From: JAGVSR01 sp963742405
Lineage (GTDB): Bacteria; Pseudomonadota; Alphaproteobacteria; Rhizobiales; Hyphomicrobiaceae
Assembly: GCA_963742405.1 (NCBI GenBank)
Contig: CAVUMB010000005.1
Span: 310,001-374,000 of the forward strand
Reading direction: 5' to 3'
DNA: 64,000 bases
In this document: in pieces, positions 17,575-27,509 of the stretch
Layout: each line of letters begins with the position of its first letter
Numbering within the stretch: position 1 is the first letter of the stretch
Notes under the pieces: generated by a model
Told to the model about the DNA's origin: nothing
What the model saw: only the letters and a program-made list of their open reading frames with translations
Database searches by the model: none
Program-made: the position numbers and the translations under genes

Positions 17575-18192
17575 ATGAACCCGTCCCGGTCCTTCGAAGA
17601 CCTGGTGCGCTGGCGACGCGATGTCAGGCGTTTTCGGACCGATCCAGTCGACCCTGACCTTCTCGAGAACCTTCTTGGACTGGCGGACCTGTCCCCATCG
17701 GTGGGAAATAGTCAGCCCTGGCGCATCGTCGAAGTGCGCGATAAGCGACGCCGGGCTGAAATCCAGGCATGTTTCAAGCGCACCAACGATCAGGCGGCCG
17801 TAGATTATCGCGGTCAAAAAGCCGAACTTTACGGGTCGCTGAAACTGGCGGGGTTCGATAAGGCCCCGGTGCACGTCGCGATCTATTGTGAGCAGGATGC
17901 AGAACAGGGCGCGAAGCTGGGTAGGCGCACGATGCCGGAAATGCTGTCCTATTCTTGCGTCTCTTTTGTCGTGACGCTCTGGTATGCGGCTCAATCCCAG
18001 GGTCTGGGGCTGGGCTGGGTCTCGATTTTGCGCCCCGACGAAGTGAACGCCATCCTTGCCGTTCCACCCAACTGGACGCTGATCGGTTACCTGCTCATCG
18101 GGTGGCCTGAGGAGGAACACGAGGTTCCAGAATTGGAGCGGGCCGGGTGGCAGGAGCGCACTCCAGCATCAACGCGCCGGTTTGTACGCTAG
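17575..18192 (+). CDS. bluB: 5,6-dimethylbenzimidazole synthase
   Basis: Oxygen-dependent fragmentation of reduced FMN to give the lower ligand of vitamin B12. 205 residues, nitroreductase fold. BluB signs: RRDVRRF near the start, SPSVGNSQPWR, YGSLKLAGFDKAP, MPEMLSYSC and LGLGWVSIL, ending with the PELERAGWQ segment. AGG lies 8 nt before the ATG. It follows the sulfurtransferase by 42 bp and is convergent with the glucan gene, 5 bp from it. No cobalamin riboswitch is visible upstream. Other nitroreductases are the main alternative, but the segment pattern favours BluB. Confidence 0.88.
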   Translation: MNPSRSFEDLVRWRRDVRRFRTDPVDPDLLENLLGLADLSPSVGNSQPWRIVEVRDKRRRAEIQACFKRTNDQAAVDYRGQKAELYGSLKLAGFDKAPVHVAIYCEQDAEQGAKLGRRTMPEMLSYSCVSFVVTLWYAAQSQGLGLGWVSILRPDEVNAILAVPPNWTLIGYLLIGWPEEEHEVPELERAGWQERTPASTRRFVR

Positions 18193-18197
18193 CGATT

Positions 18198-19787
18198 TCA
18201 ATCCTCAGGAAAATATTGGTAGACCCACGTTTCTGTCAGGGCTTTCCCGTTGTGTTGCAAAAACGCGCGGATATCGACCGGCTCAGGCCCGTGCGCCTCG
18301 AGGTCGAATACCGCCCGCCAGCGCTCGCGCTGGTCAACGACAGGATGATTGTAGGCCGTGCCGAGTAGCCCGCGCGACGGGGTCACCACAAGTTCCACGC
18401 CGTCGGTGCGACCCAGTCCGGCGAACGGCTGGCCCTGGAAATCGATGACGAACTTGCGCACGCCGGCCGGACGCTTGTGACCCGGCCGGCCGCCAAGCCC
18501 CGTCCAAGTCGCCGTCGCCCGCGCCACGGTCTCGGGAAAGGCGATATCGTCTAGCCACGACAACTTATACCGGTACGTCCGCTGCTCGCCGGCCTTGAAC
18601 GTACCGTCAGGACACCAGAAGGCAGCGATGTTGTCGTGGATTTCGTCGTCGGTCGGGATCTCGAGCAGATGCACGGCTCCATCGCCCCAGTCGCCGAGCG
18701 GCTCCACCCACGTTGACGCGCGCCGCTCGTAGAAGACACCGTCGTCGAGATAGTGCACGAAATCACGATCGCGCTGCAGCAGTCCGAACCCGCGTGGATT
18801 GCGATCCCGGAAGGCGTTCATCATCACCGTCGGCGGATTGTTGAGTGGCCGCCAGACGCGCTCGCCGTTGCCTAGGTGCAGCGCCAGCCCGTCGCTGTCG
18901 TGGATTTCCGGCCGCCAGTCCGCCGCCTGCTTGCGGCTGCTCTCGCCATACCAGAACATCGACGAAAACGGCGCAATGCCCAGGTGTGTGATGTCCGTGC
19001 GCGCAAAGAGACGGGCCTCGATATCCATGACAATGCGAAAGACTTCCCGCTGATCCGCGAGCCGTTCGATGGCGAAACGGTAGGCGCCGGCCACACTCGG
19101 GCTATCCAGCAGCGCATGGACGATCAGAGGGCCGCGCGTGCTGGCCGAAAGGTAAAATTCGCTGAAGCGGGGAAATTCTTCCGGCGTGGCGAGCCCCGTA
19201 TCGATGGCCAGCGCCCGCGCTGAAAGTCCGTACTGATTGAATGGCCCCGAGGTGCGAAAATAAGAAGCGCCGAGAAACGCCAGCCAATCGGTCTCCAGGT
19301 TCTCCGCCATGACGCGAAATCCCGCGAAGCCGATACCATCGGGCAGCTTGCGGGCGGGATGATCGGTCGGACTGTCGAACAGGCTCGACGTATAAACAAC
19401 CTCTCTGGCTTCTCCGTCGTCGACGACGTGGATATGAACCGGCTGGTCGAAACCTTTGCCCATGTGGAAGAGTTGCACCGGGCTACGACCATCACGCTCG
19501 ACCTGCAGCGTGCGGTCGCGCCGGTACTTCACCAACTGGTAGGCATCGTAATCAATCTGGTCGAGCACGTCGCTCGCGACCGCCGGCGGTGGCGAGAATG
19601 GAACACGAGCGAGATCGGCGGCGCGCTTGGCGAGAAGGTCGAACGAGAATGGCTTTGGAGGTCCAAGGTCAGGGCCCTGCACGGCTAGCCCGGCCCGCGC
19701 CGTCCGCGATAGCGGAGCGGCGAGCGCGGCAAGAGCGGTGGCCAGCAGTGAACCGGTGATGTGCCGGCGAGTATAATCGGTGCTCAT
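18198..19787 (-). CDS. Periplasmic glucan biosynthesis protein (OpgG/OpgD family)
   Basis: 529 residues. The N-terminus MSTDYTRRHITGSLLATALA has a twin-arginine pattern (T-R-R-x-I), then a hydrophobic stretch to about residue 32, so export by the Tat route is likely; OpgD is Tat-dependent and OpgG is Sec-dependent in E. coli, so this may be OpgD-like. The mature protein has the MdoG carbohydrate-binding domain (YDAYQLVKYRRDRTL, FQLFHMG-like segment, FGASYFR-type, YLSASTRGP) and a C-terminal Ig-like domain. Role: osmoregulated periplasmic glucan backbone processing. No clear ribosome binding site for the ATG at 19787. Divergent from the RND genes. Confidence 0.88.
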   Translation of the reverse strand: MSTDYTRRHITGSLLATALAALAAPLSRTARAGLAVQGPDLGPPKPFSFDLLAKRAADLARVPFSPPPAVASDVLDQIDYDAYQLVKYRRDRTLQVERDGRSPVQLFHMGKGFDQPVHIHVVDDGEAREVVYTSSLFDSPTDHPARKLPDGIGFAGFRVMAENLETDWLAFLGASYFRTSGPFNQYGLSARALAIDTGLATPEEFPRFSEFYLSASTRGPLIVHALLDSPSVAGAYRFAIERLADQREVFRIVMDIEARLFARTDITHLGIAPFSSMFWYGESSRKQAADWRPEIHDSDGLALHLGNGERVWRPLNNPPTVMMNAFRDRNPRGFGLLQRDRDFVHYLDDGVFYERRASTWVEPLGDWGDGAVHLLEIPTDDEIHDNIAAFWCPDGTFKAGEQRTYRYKLSWLDDIAFPETVARATATWTGLGGRPGHKRPAGVRKFVIDFQGQPFAGLGRTDGVELVVTPSRGLLGTAYNHPVVDQRERWRAVFDLEAHGPEPVDIRAFLQHNGKALTETWVYQYFPED

Positions 19788-20025
19788 GGCGTCGGGTTGG
19801 CGCGGTGCCGGTTGGGGGGAAACCCGGAAAGCCGGGACCTGTCATCGAGGCGTTGCAGATGGAGATCAGCTAACAGCGAATGGTCGGGGCATAAAGACGG
19901 TGCCTCGGCGGCATTATGGCATTGTGGCGATCGAACTTCACAGCCGTTGACGCTTCGGCCGGGTGCCCCGCCCACTTGACTTAAAACAATTTCTGAGTGC
20001 CCATTGCCACGCAACGGAGAATTTC

Positions 20026-21204
20026 ATGTTTTATCAGTGCTCAAACCTTCTTAGGCGTTTTTCGCTTGGGATCGTGACGACCCTTGTGATGGTGTCAGCG
20101 AGTGTCGTCATGGCGGCCGATGCACCTCCGACAGCCGGTCCGCCCCCGCCAGCCGTGACGATTGCCAAGCCTCTGGCCAAGCGGATCACGAATTGGGACG
20201 AGTACTCGGGCCGCTTCCAGGCCGTTCAAAACGTGGAAGTTCGCCCCCGCGTTTCCGGCTTCATCGACAAGATCAATTTCAAAGACGGTCAAATGGTCAA
20301 GGCCGGCGACTTGTTGTTCACCATCGACCCGCGCCCGTTTGAACTGGCCGTCGAAAGCGCGAAAGCCGAAATTGCCCGCGCCACCGCGCAAGTCGAACTC
20401 GCATCGACCGAAGTCGAGCGCGCCCGTCCGTTGCTTCGCTCCGGCGCCGTGACGGAGCGTGACTTCGACCAGCGCGCGGCCAATCTCTCGGTCGCCCGTG
20501 CTTCTCTGCAAGCCGCACAAGCCGCCACCCGAAATGCCGAACTCAATCTGGACTGGACTCGCGTCACAGCACCGATTGATGGCCGCATTTCCGACCGCAA
20601 GGTCGACGCTGGAAATCTCGTGACCGGTGGCTCGGGATCGACGACGCTTCTCTCAACCATCGTGACGACGAATCCGATCCACTTCATTTTTGAAGTCTCC
20701 GAACTGGACTATCTGCGCTACACGCGCATGGCCGAGGCCGGTCAGCGCGAATCCTCGCGCGTCACCAGCAATCCGGTTCGCATCAGACTGTCGGACGAAA
20801 AAGTATTTACCCATACCGGCAAGATGGATTTCGTCGACAATGCGCTCAATGCCCGATCGGGCACGATTCGCGGCCGCGCGATCGTCGAGAACAAGAGCGG
20901 CTTGCTCCAGCCGGGACTGTTCGCCCGATTACAGCTGTTCGGCGGCGACATCGATGCGCTGCTTGTTCCCGACGCAGCCATCGTGTCCGATCAGGCGCGC
21001 AAGATCGTATTCACGGTCGGCGACGATGGGGTCGTCAAGCCCAAGCCCGTCGTCCTCGGCGCGATCGAAGGCGGCCTCAGGGTCATCATGAGCGGGATCA
21101 CCGCCGACGATCGCATCGTGATCGATGGCATTGCCAATCCGATGGTCCGGCCGGGCGTGAAGGTGACGCCGCAGGACGGTAAGATTGAAATGGTCACCAA
21201 CTAG
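20026..21204 (+). CDS. RND efflux periplasmic adaptor (AcrA/MexA family)
   Basis: 392 residues from ATG 20026 (GGAGA 7 nt upstream). Signal sequence at about 1-30, then membrane fusion protein layout: barrel-sandwich half-motif (VEVRPRVSGFIDKINFKDGQ), an alpha-hairpin of about 100-165 (AKAEIARATAQVELASTEVERA), second lipoyl half (LDWTRVTAPIDGRISDRKVDAGNLV) and beta-barrel. It links the inner membrane pump to an outer membrane channel. There is no N-terminal lipobox Cys in the usual place. The pump gene follows 70 bp downstream; no TolC-type gene or TetR repressor is adjacent. Confidence 0.93.
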   Translation: MFYQCSNLLRRFSLGIVTTLVMVSASVVMAADAPPTAGPPPPAVTIAKPLAKRITNWDEYSGRFQAVQNVEVRPRVSGFIDKINFKDGQMVKAGDLLFTIDPRPFELAVESAKAEIARATAQVELASTEVERARPLLRSGAVTERDFDQRAANLSVARASLQAAQAATRNAELNLDWTRVTAPIDGRISDRKVDAGNLVTGGSGSTTLLSTIVTTNPIHFIFEVSELDYLRYTRMAEAGQRESSRVTSNPVRIRLSDEKVFTHTGKMDFVDNALNARSGTIRGRAIVENKSGLLQPGLFARLQLFGGDIDALLVPDAAIVSDQARKIVFTVGDDGVVKPKPVVLGAIEGGLRVIMSGITADDRIVIDGIANPMVRPGVKVTPQDGKIEMVTN

Positions 21205-21274
21205 CCGGGCGGCTTTTCAAAAAAATTGGCCCCTGCCATGACGGCCAGGCTGACGCCGGCGAGGACGAATTCAG

Positions 21275-24200
21275 ATGCGCTTTCCGCACTTCTTCATCGA
21301 CCGGCCGATCTTTGCCGCCGTGCTGTCCATCCTGATCGTCATCGTCGGCGCCATTGCGCAGATGCGGTTGCCGGTTGCCGAGTACCCCGAAATCGCACCG
21401 CCGACCGTCAACGTGCGCGCCGTTTATCCGGGCGCGTCGGCCAAGGTCGTGTCCGAGACCGTTGCGACGCCGCTCGAGCAGGAGATCAACGGCGTCGACG
21501 ACATGCTCTACGTCGCCTCGCAATCGACCGGTGACGGCCAGCTTTCGATCAACGTCGTCTTCAAGCCGGGCACCAACATCGACATGGCCCAGGTGCTTGT
21601 GCAGAACCGCGTCGCGGTCGCCGAGCCGCGACTGCCGGAAGACGTGCGCCGTGTCGGCGTCACGGTGCGCAAAGCCTCGCCCGACCTGATGATGGTCGTG
21701 CATATGATCTCGCCCGACGGTTCGCGCGACCAGCAGTACATTTCCAACTACGCGACATTGAACGTCAAGGACGTGCTGACCCGCGTCGATGGCGTCGGCA
21801 ACGTCAACGTCTTCGGCGCCCGCGATTTTTCCATGCGCGTCTGGCTCGACCCGGACAAACTTGCTTCGCGCAATTTGACCGCCGGTGACGTTGTTGCAGC
21901 CTTGCGAGCGTCAAACCTCCAGGTAGCCGCCGGTGCCGTCAATCAACCCCCCGCGGCCTCCGATGGCGCGTTCCAGCTTTCCGTCACGACCCTTGGCCGT
22001 CTGACTGACGTGTCCCAGTTCGAAGAAATCGTCGTACGCGCCGAGCCGGATGCCTCCGTGACGCGGCTGCGCGACGTGGCGCGCGTCGAACTCGGCGCTC
22101 AGGATTATCTCGTCAACGCTTACCTGAACAATCAGTTCGCGACCGGCATCGGCATCTATCAACGACCCGGCTCCAATGCTCTCAGTACCGCCGACGAGAT
22201 CAAGGCGACGATGGACCGGCTTGCCAAGGATTTTCCGCCCGGCGTCGCCTACACTATTGCGTACAACCCGACCGACTTCATCCGCTCCTCCGTCGAGGCC
22301 GTGATCTCGACGCTGTTCGAGGCGGTGGCCCTCGTCGTTCTCGTCGTGATCCTGTTCCTGCAAACCTGGCGCGCGGCGATCATTCCGATCGTGGCGATCC
22401 CCGTCTCGCTCATCGGCACTTTCGCCTTCATGTCGGCCGTCGGTATTACGTTCAATACCCTGTCGCTGTTCGGCCTCGTGCTCGCCATCGGCATCGTGGT
22501 CGACGATGCGATCGTCGTCGTAGAAAACGTCGAGAGGCGCCTCAGGGAAGGCATGCAGCCACGCGAAGCCGCGCACGCAACGATGGACGAAGTCGGCAGC
22601 GCGATCCTCGCGATCAGTCTGGTCCTCATCGCCGTGTTCGTGCCGACAGCTTTCATCACCGGGCTGCAGGGCTCCTTCTACAAGCAGTTCGGTATCACCA
22701 TCGCCGCTGCCACGGCCATCTCCGCCTTCGTCTCGCTGACGCTGTCTCCGGCCCTCGCCGCCTTGCTCTTGAAACCGCATCAAGAGCACCAGGAGAGCCG
22801 CGGCCTGCTGCACACACTCGGTGCACCCGTTCGCATTTTTTTTAATGGCTTCAACCGGTTGTTTGACCGTTTCGCAAATGGCTACGCCTGGCTGACTGGC
22901 AAGCTGATCCGCCGTACGCTAGTGATGCTGATCGTCTTTGCCGGCTTGCTCGGCTTGACCGTTTGGCGCCTCGAGGTGACACCGACCGGTCTTATTCCGC
23001 AGCTCGACCGCACGTACTTCATCGTCGCTTTCCAGCTGCCGCCCGGTGCAACGCTCGACCGCACCGACGCAGTGGTCCGCAAGGCGAGCGATCTCATCCG
23101 AGCGCGCCCTGGCATCTACGCCACCGTCCAATTCGTCGGTCTCGATGGCGCCACGTTCACCAACGCGCCCAATGCCGGCGTGATCTTCGTTCGCGTCAAT
23201 TCATTCGAAGACCGTCGCGCCGCCGGTCTGACGAAGGACGGCATCATCGGCGATATCCGCAAGGAAATGCAAAAACTGCGCGAGGCGTTCGTCATCGTCA
23301 TCGAGCCACCCTCCGTTCCAGGCATTGGCACCGGCGGCGGCATCAAGGGCTACGTCCAGGACAAGGCAGGTCGCGGGCTGCAAGCGCTCGAGGTCGCCAC
23401 GTACACGGCCATGGCCGCGGCCAATCAGCGGCCGGAATTCGCGCAGGCGTTTACGCTCTACAACACGCGCACGCCGCAGATTTTCGCCGATATCGATCGC
23501 GTCAAGGCCGAACAGCTCGGCGTGCCAATCAGCAACGTCTTTGAGACGCTGTCGATTTACATGGGCTCGTCGTATGTGAACGACTTCAATCTGCTCGGCC
23601 GCACCTTCCGTGTTACCGCCCAGGCCGACAATCCGTTCCGTCTCACCGTGCGCGACGTGCAGAACTTGAGGACGCGTAATTCCGAGGGCGGCATGGTGCC
23701 TCTGGGTGCGGTTGCGACGTTCCAGAACACGACGGACGCCTACCGCGTGCCGCGCTATAATCTCTATCCCGCAGCCGAATTGCAGGCAGCCATGAAGCCC
23801 GGCTTCTCGACCGGGCAGGGCATCGCCGCCATCGAAGAGATCGCCGACACCAAGCTGCCGTCCGGCTTCGGGTTCGAATGGACCGAAATCGCATTGCAGG
23901 AAAAGCTGAGTGGCAATACAGCGGCGATCGCGTTTGTGCTGGCGGTCGTGTTTGTGTTTCTGCTTCTGTCGGCGCTCTACGAAAGCTGGCTTTTGCCGCT
24001 GGCGGTTATTCTCATCGTGCCGATGTGCATTCTCGCAGCGATGACCGGCGTCAGCTTGCGGGGTTTCGATCGCAATATTCTGGTCGAGGTCGGACTGATC
24101 GTCTTGGTCGGCCTTGCGGCCAAGAACGCAATCCTTATCGTGGAGTTCGCCAAGCAAGGCGAAGATGAGGGCAAAGACCGCTATGAAGCCGCAATCGAGG

Positions 24201-24457
24201 CCGCACGCACCCGATTGCGCCCGATCATCATGACGTCACTCGCATTCATCCTCGGTGTTGTCCCGCTCGTGTTCGCCTCCGGTGCCGGCGCGGAAATGCG
24301 TCAATCGCTGGGAACGGCGGTGTTTTCCGGGATGATCGGCGTCACGCTGTTCGGACTTGTTTTCACCCCCTTGTTCTACGTGCTGGCGAGCCGCCTGCAG
24401 CGGCGCAAAACCGCCCCCGCCACCGCCCATGGCGTCCCCGATACCCCGCCGGCGTGA
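21275..24457 (+). CDS. RND efflux transporter permease (AcrB/MexB family, HAE1)
   Basis: 1060 residues, the normal length for a hydrophobe/amphiphile efflux pump. The N-terminus MRFPHFFIDRPIFAAVLSI is typical. Two halves of six transmembrane helices each with large periplasmic loops; the proton-relay Asp pair is in GIVVDDAIVVVENVER (TM4), and a conserved Lys-containing GLAAKNAILIVEF is in TM10. Pairs with the upstream adaptor and needs an outer membrane channel encoded elsewhere. Substrate range (drugs, dyes, solvents) is inferred from the family only. Confidence 0.96.
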   Translation: MRFPHFFIDRPIFAAVLSILIVIVGAIAQMRLPVAEYPEIAPPTVNVRAVYPGASAKVVSETVATPLEQEINGVDDMLYVASQSTGDGQLSINVVFKPGTNIDMAQVLVQNRVAVAEPRLPEDVRRVGVTVRKASPDLMMVVHMISPDGSRDQQYISNYATLNVKDVLTRVDGVGNVNVFGARDFSMRVWLDPDKLASRNLTAGDVVAALRASNLQVAAGAVNQPPAASDGAFQLSVTTLGRLTDVSQFEEIVVRAEPDASVTRLRDVARVELGAQDYLVNAYLNNQFATGIGIYQRPGSNALSTADEIKATMDRLAKDFPPGVAYTIAYNPTDFIRSSVEAVISTLFEAVALVVLVVILFLQTWRAAIIPIVAIPVSLIGTFAFMSAVGITFNTLSLFGLVLAIGIVVDDAIVVVENVERRLREGMQPREAAHATMDEVGSAILAISLVLIAVFVPTAFITGLQGSFYKQFGITIAAATAISAFVSLTLSPALAALLLKPHQEHQESRGLLHTLGAPVRIFFNGFNRLFDRFANGYAWLTGKLIRRTLVMLIVFAGLLGLTVWRLEVTPTGLIPQLDRTYFIVAFQLPPGATLDRTDAVVRKASDLIRARPGIYATVQFVGLDGATFTNAPNAGVIFVRVNSFEDRRAAGLTKDGIIGDIRKEMQKLREAFVIVIEPPSVPGIGTGGGIKGYVQDKAGRGLQALEVATYTAMAAANQRPEFAQAFTLYNTRTPQIFADIDRVKAEQLGVPISNVFETLSIYMGSSYVNDFNLLGRTFRVTAQADNPFRLTVRDVQNLRTRNSEGGMVPLGAVATFQNTTDAYRVPRYNLYPAAELQAAMKPGFSTGQGIAAIEEIADTKLPSGFGFEWTEIALQEKLSGNTAAIAFVLAVVFVFLLLSALYESWLLPLAVILIVPMCILAAMTGVSLRGFDRNILVEVGLIVLVGLAAKNAILIVEFAKQGEDEGKDRYEAAIEAARTRLRPIIMTSLAFILGVVPLVFASGAGAEMRQSLGTAVFSGMIGVTLFGLVFTPLFYVLASRLQRRKTAPATAHGVPDTPPA

Positions 24458-24592
24458 AGTGCAACTCTGCTTCGGTCACCCGTGTCCCGGATCGGGACGC
24501 TCCTTAACCCACGTTTAACCGGGCGTAGAGCATTGTCCTTCTCAGGAATACACGGCGCGGAACGGACGGGCGCCGTTTGAGAAGGTTTGAAC

Positions 24593-25498
24593 ATGATGAC
24601 GACTGTGCTGAAGGCTCATGTGGCCACCGCCGCGCTGGCGCTCGCATTGACCGCAACAACGCAAGCGTTCGCCGCCGATTTTGGCGCCTCGATCAAGGAT
24701 AACTACGCGCCGGCTTATGCCTCGCCCGCCGTTGGCCCCTGCTATGTCCGCGGCGATTTCGGCTATTCGGCTTCGCAGGACCCGGACGTCAAATGGCCTG
24801 TGAACAATGGTGTTTTCACCGACAACGGCAACGGCGACAACGTCGTCACCGGTGACGAAATCACGTCCACGTTTGTCACCGATGCTGTCTCCAATGTCAG
24901 CCTTGACAACACTTGGCTCGCCGAAGGCGGCCTCGGCTGCGGCTCGGGTTCGCGCGGCTTTCGCGGTGAAATCACGCTCGGTTACCGTGGCGATCGCGAA
25001 CTCGAAGGCGAACCTGGTCTCTACGATCCCGGCCCGCCGGTCGGCGGTCCTGAGCCGGGCGGTCCCGGAATCCCACTCGACGATCCGCTGCACACCAGCA
25101 TCCAGACCTACACGCTGATGCTGAACATCTATAAGGATCTTGGTAACTACAACCGCTTCGTCCCCTACATCGGTGCCGGCATCGGGCTTGCGGTGCATGA
25201 CGTCGAGGAGGTCTATTTCAGCGGCAATCCAGCCCTCACGAATCGCATTGAGGGCGACCGCGATGTGTCCTTCGCTTGGTCGTTGATGGCCGGCGTCGGC
25301 TATCAGATTTCCGATCGTGCCATCCTCGATGTCGGCTATCGTTATATCGATATGGGCTCGGCCCAGTCGGGTCGCGTCGATACGGCGGGTTTCACCAACC
25401 CGGCGGTTAAGATCGACGACATTGCTGCCCATGAGGTCAAACTGGGCCTGCGCTATCACTTCGGCGATGCTGGCCAAGCCTACGCGCCTTACAAGTAG
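24593..25498 (+). CDS. Outer membrane beta-barrel protein (opacity/OmpA-barrel-like)
   Basis: 301 residues from ATG 24593, GAAGGT upstream. Signal peptide (MMTTVLKAHVATAALALALT... ending AFAAD). The mature chain has alternating strands with FVPYIGAGIGLAV, WSLMAGVGYQISDRAILDVGYRYIDMGS and a C-terminal strand EVKLGLRYHFG, typical of eight-stranded porin-like surface proteins. A Gly/Pro-rich loop is at about 140-160 (DPGPPVGGPEPGGPG). The chain continues ten residues past the usual terminal aromatic. Role unknown. Followed by a terminator. Confidence 0.85.
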   Translation: MMTTVLKAHVATAALALALTATTQAFAADFGASIKDNYAPAYASPAVGPCYVRGDFGYSASQDPDVKWPVNNGVFTDNGNGDNVVTGDEITSTFVTDAVSNVSLDNTWLAEGGLGCGSGSRGFRGEITLGYRGDRELEGEPGLYDPGPPVGGPEPGGPGIPLDDPLHTSIQTYTLMLNIYKDLGNYNRFVPYIGAGIGLAVHDVEEVYFSGNPALTNRIEGDRDVSFAWSLMAGVGYQISDRAILDVGYRYIDMGSAQSGRVDTAGFTNPAVKIDDIAAHEVKLGLRYHFGDAGQAYAPYK

Positions 25499-25521
25499 GT
25501 CGCAGGTTCGCTCTTTTAGTT

Positions 25522-25558
25522 AAGCGGGGCAGCCCTTAACACGGGGCTTGCCCCGCTT
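25522..25558 (+). terminator. Terminator after the outer membrane barrel gene
   Basis: Stem AAGCGGGGCAGCCC paired with GGGGCTTGCCCCGCTT (one bulged base) around a TTAACA-type loop, 23 bp after the stop codon. The T tract is short. Confidence 0.75.
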
Positions 25559-25731
25559 TGTCGTTGCATGGCCGGCGAGGGGCTGAGATCGCAATTGATC
25601 TTCCCCCCCATGCTGCCTATATGTGCCGCCTGTCCGGATGCGACGCCGCCGCCTCACCGCGTGTGATGGAGCCGTCCGGACGGCAATTTCTTCCGCCTGG
25701 TCATCCAAGCTGGCGGACGAGCTTGCTCCGG

Positions 25732-25816
<85 letters not shown>

Positions 25817-25929
25817 GTCATCGGCGCCCCAAGGCGGTTGGCGACGGATAGTTTCTTGATCGATGGCCGAATGCCGATGCGCACGGCCGGGCGCGACGAC
25901 AACACGAGCTGAAAAAGGCAACAACGACG

Positions 25930-27288
25930 ATGCAGATTATCGAGGCCAGCGCGGATGGCTTGAAGCGGACCCTCAAGGTTCTGGTGGCTCAATCCGAAAT
26001 CGAAGAGCGCCTCGCCTCGCGCCTCGATCAGGTTAAAGGCAACGTTCAGATCAAAGGCTTTCGCAAGGGCAAGGTTCCGGTTGCCCACATTAAGAAGGTG
26101 TATGGCCGCTCGCTGATGACCGAGGTGCTGCAAGACACGATTCGCGACACCAGCGAGAAGGCGATCCGGGAGCGCAAGGAGCGCCCGGCGCAGATGCCCA
26201 ATATCTCGTTTTCAGAAGATCAGGATGAGATCAATCAAGTCATCGAGGGCAAGAAGGATCTCGCCTATCAGATGACCTTTGAAGTCGTCCCCGATATCAC
26301 ACTTGCTGATCTTCACACCATCGAATTAGAGCGCTTGTCGGCCGACGTCGATGACGCCACGATGCAGAAGTCGATCGACGACCTTTTGAAGCGCGCCGGG
26401 AGCTTTGAAGCCGATCCCGAGCGCAAGGCCGAAACCGGCGACCGCGTCACGATTACCTACAAGGGTACGATTAACGGGGCAGCCTTCGAAGGTGGGGCCG
26501 GCGAAGGGCTGAGCCTCGTTTTGGGCAATGCCGGCTTCATCCCTGGGTTCGAAGATGGCATCGTCGGCATGGGCAATGGCGATATCAAGGATGTCGCTTG
26601 CCGCTTTCCCGACGACTACTCGGTCGAAGCTCTGGCCGGCAAGGACGCCGTCTTCAACATTGCGGTGACGCTAGTCGAGAAGCCCGTTGAAGCCACCCTC
26701 GACGATGAGATCGCCAAGGCGTTTGGTGCCGAGAATGCCGACAATCTCAAGGACCTTGTGCGCAAGCAGATTCAGGGCGAGTTCGACAAGGCAGCTCGGG
26801 TCAAGATGAAGCGTGAACTGCTCGACAAGCTGGAGCAGTTGCATACGTTCGAACTGCCAAAATCGTTGGTCGATCGCGAATTCGAGGGCATCTGGAAGCA
26901 GGTCGAAGCCAGCAAGCAGCAGGGTCAGGGCGAGAATTCCGCCGATGCCGGTAAATCAGACGAAGAGCTCCGGGCCGAATACCAGACGATTGCCGAGCGC
27001 CGCGTGCGCCTGGGCCTCGTCGTCGGCGAGATCGGCGCCAAGAACCTTGTCGAAGTCACGCAGGACGAATTGCGGCTCGCGCTCATGGAGCAGGCGCGCC
27101 GTTACCCCGGCCAGGAAAAGTTCGTCTACGAATACTTCGAGAAAACGCCGGGTGCTTTGCAGGAATTGCGCGCGCCGATCTTCGAGGACAAGGTTGTCGA
27201 TCTGATCGTCGGCAAGGCCAAAGTGTCCGAGAAAAAGGTCAGTCGCGAAGAACTCTTCGAGCAAGTCAAGGCCGCGACCGAGGCCTGA
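25930..27288 (+). CDS. tig: Trigger factor (ribosome-associated chaperone and prolyl isomerase)
   Basis: Binds near the ribosomal exit tunnel and shields nascent chains. 452 residues in three parts: ribosome-binding domain (about 1-150) with signature GFRKGKVP at 43-50; FKBP-type isomerase domain (about 155-240: GDRVTITYKGTING, FIPGFEDGIVGM); and C-terminal helical arms (about 245-452). Normal length. First gene of the quality-control island with clpP and clpX; tRNA-Leu lies just upstream in the order typical for Rhizobiales. AAAGG lies about 11 nt before the ATG. Confidence 0.97.
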   Translation: MQIIEASADGLKRTLKVLVAQSEIEERLASRLDQVKGNVQIKGFRKGKVPVAHIKKVYGRSLMTEVLQDTIRDTSEKAIRERKERPAQMPNISFSEDQDEINQVIEGKKDLAYQMTFEVVPDITLADLHTIELERLSADVDDATMQKSIDDLLKRAGSFEADPERKAETGDRVTITYKGTINGAAFEGGAGEGLSLVLGNAGFIPGFEDGIVGMGNGDIKDVACRFPDDYSVEALAGKDAVFNIAVTLVEKPVEATLDDEIAKAFGAENADNLKDLVRKQIQGEFDKAARVKMKRELLDKLEQLHTFELPKSLVDREFEGIWKQVEASKQQGQGENSADAGKSDEELRAEYQTIAERRVRLGLVVGEIGAKNLVEVTQDELRLALMEQARRYPGQEKFVYEYFEKTPGALQELRAPIFEDKVVDLIVGKAKVSEKKVSREELFEQVKAATEA

Positions 27289-27404
27289 TGAAATCAAGCC
27301 GGGCGGCCGGCTCGCCAAAGACTTCTTGCGGTCCAAGAGCAGATGGCGGAATGCTTTGCATGGCGGCCACGATTCCAGGGAGTGTTTCTGGTTTCGTCCG
27401 GCGG

Positions 27405-27433
27405 CTTTGCTGACGGGGGTGCCGTCCCCATAT
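27405..27433 (+). promoter_or_regulatory. Candidate heat-shock (sigma-32) promoter for clpP
   Basis: A perfect sigma-32 -10 octamer CCCCATAT at 27426-27433, 77 bp before the clpP ATG. The -35 is weak: CTTTGC at 27405-27410, spacing 15. clpP is a heat-shock gene in many proteobacteria. Confidence 0.45.
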
Positions 27434-27509
27434 GATACGAGCGGCGTGCGGCTAAGATTGCCGCCGTCATCCCGCCGCAACAGTCGCTTTCAACGAGGAG
27501 CACGATCCG

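Noticed and set aside
21911..22813. 300-codon minus-strand ORF inside the RND permease gene
   Set aside because: Antisense shadow in high-GC DNA; the plus-strand pump gene is certain.
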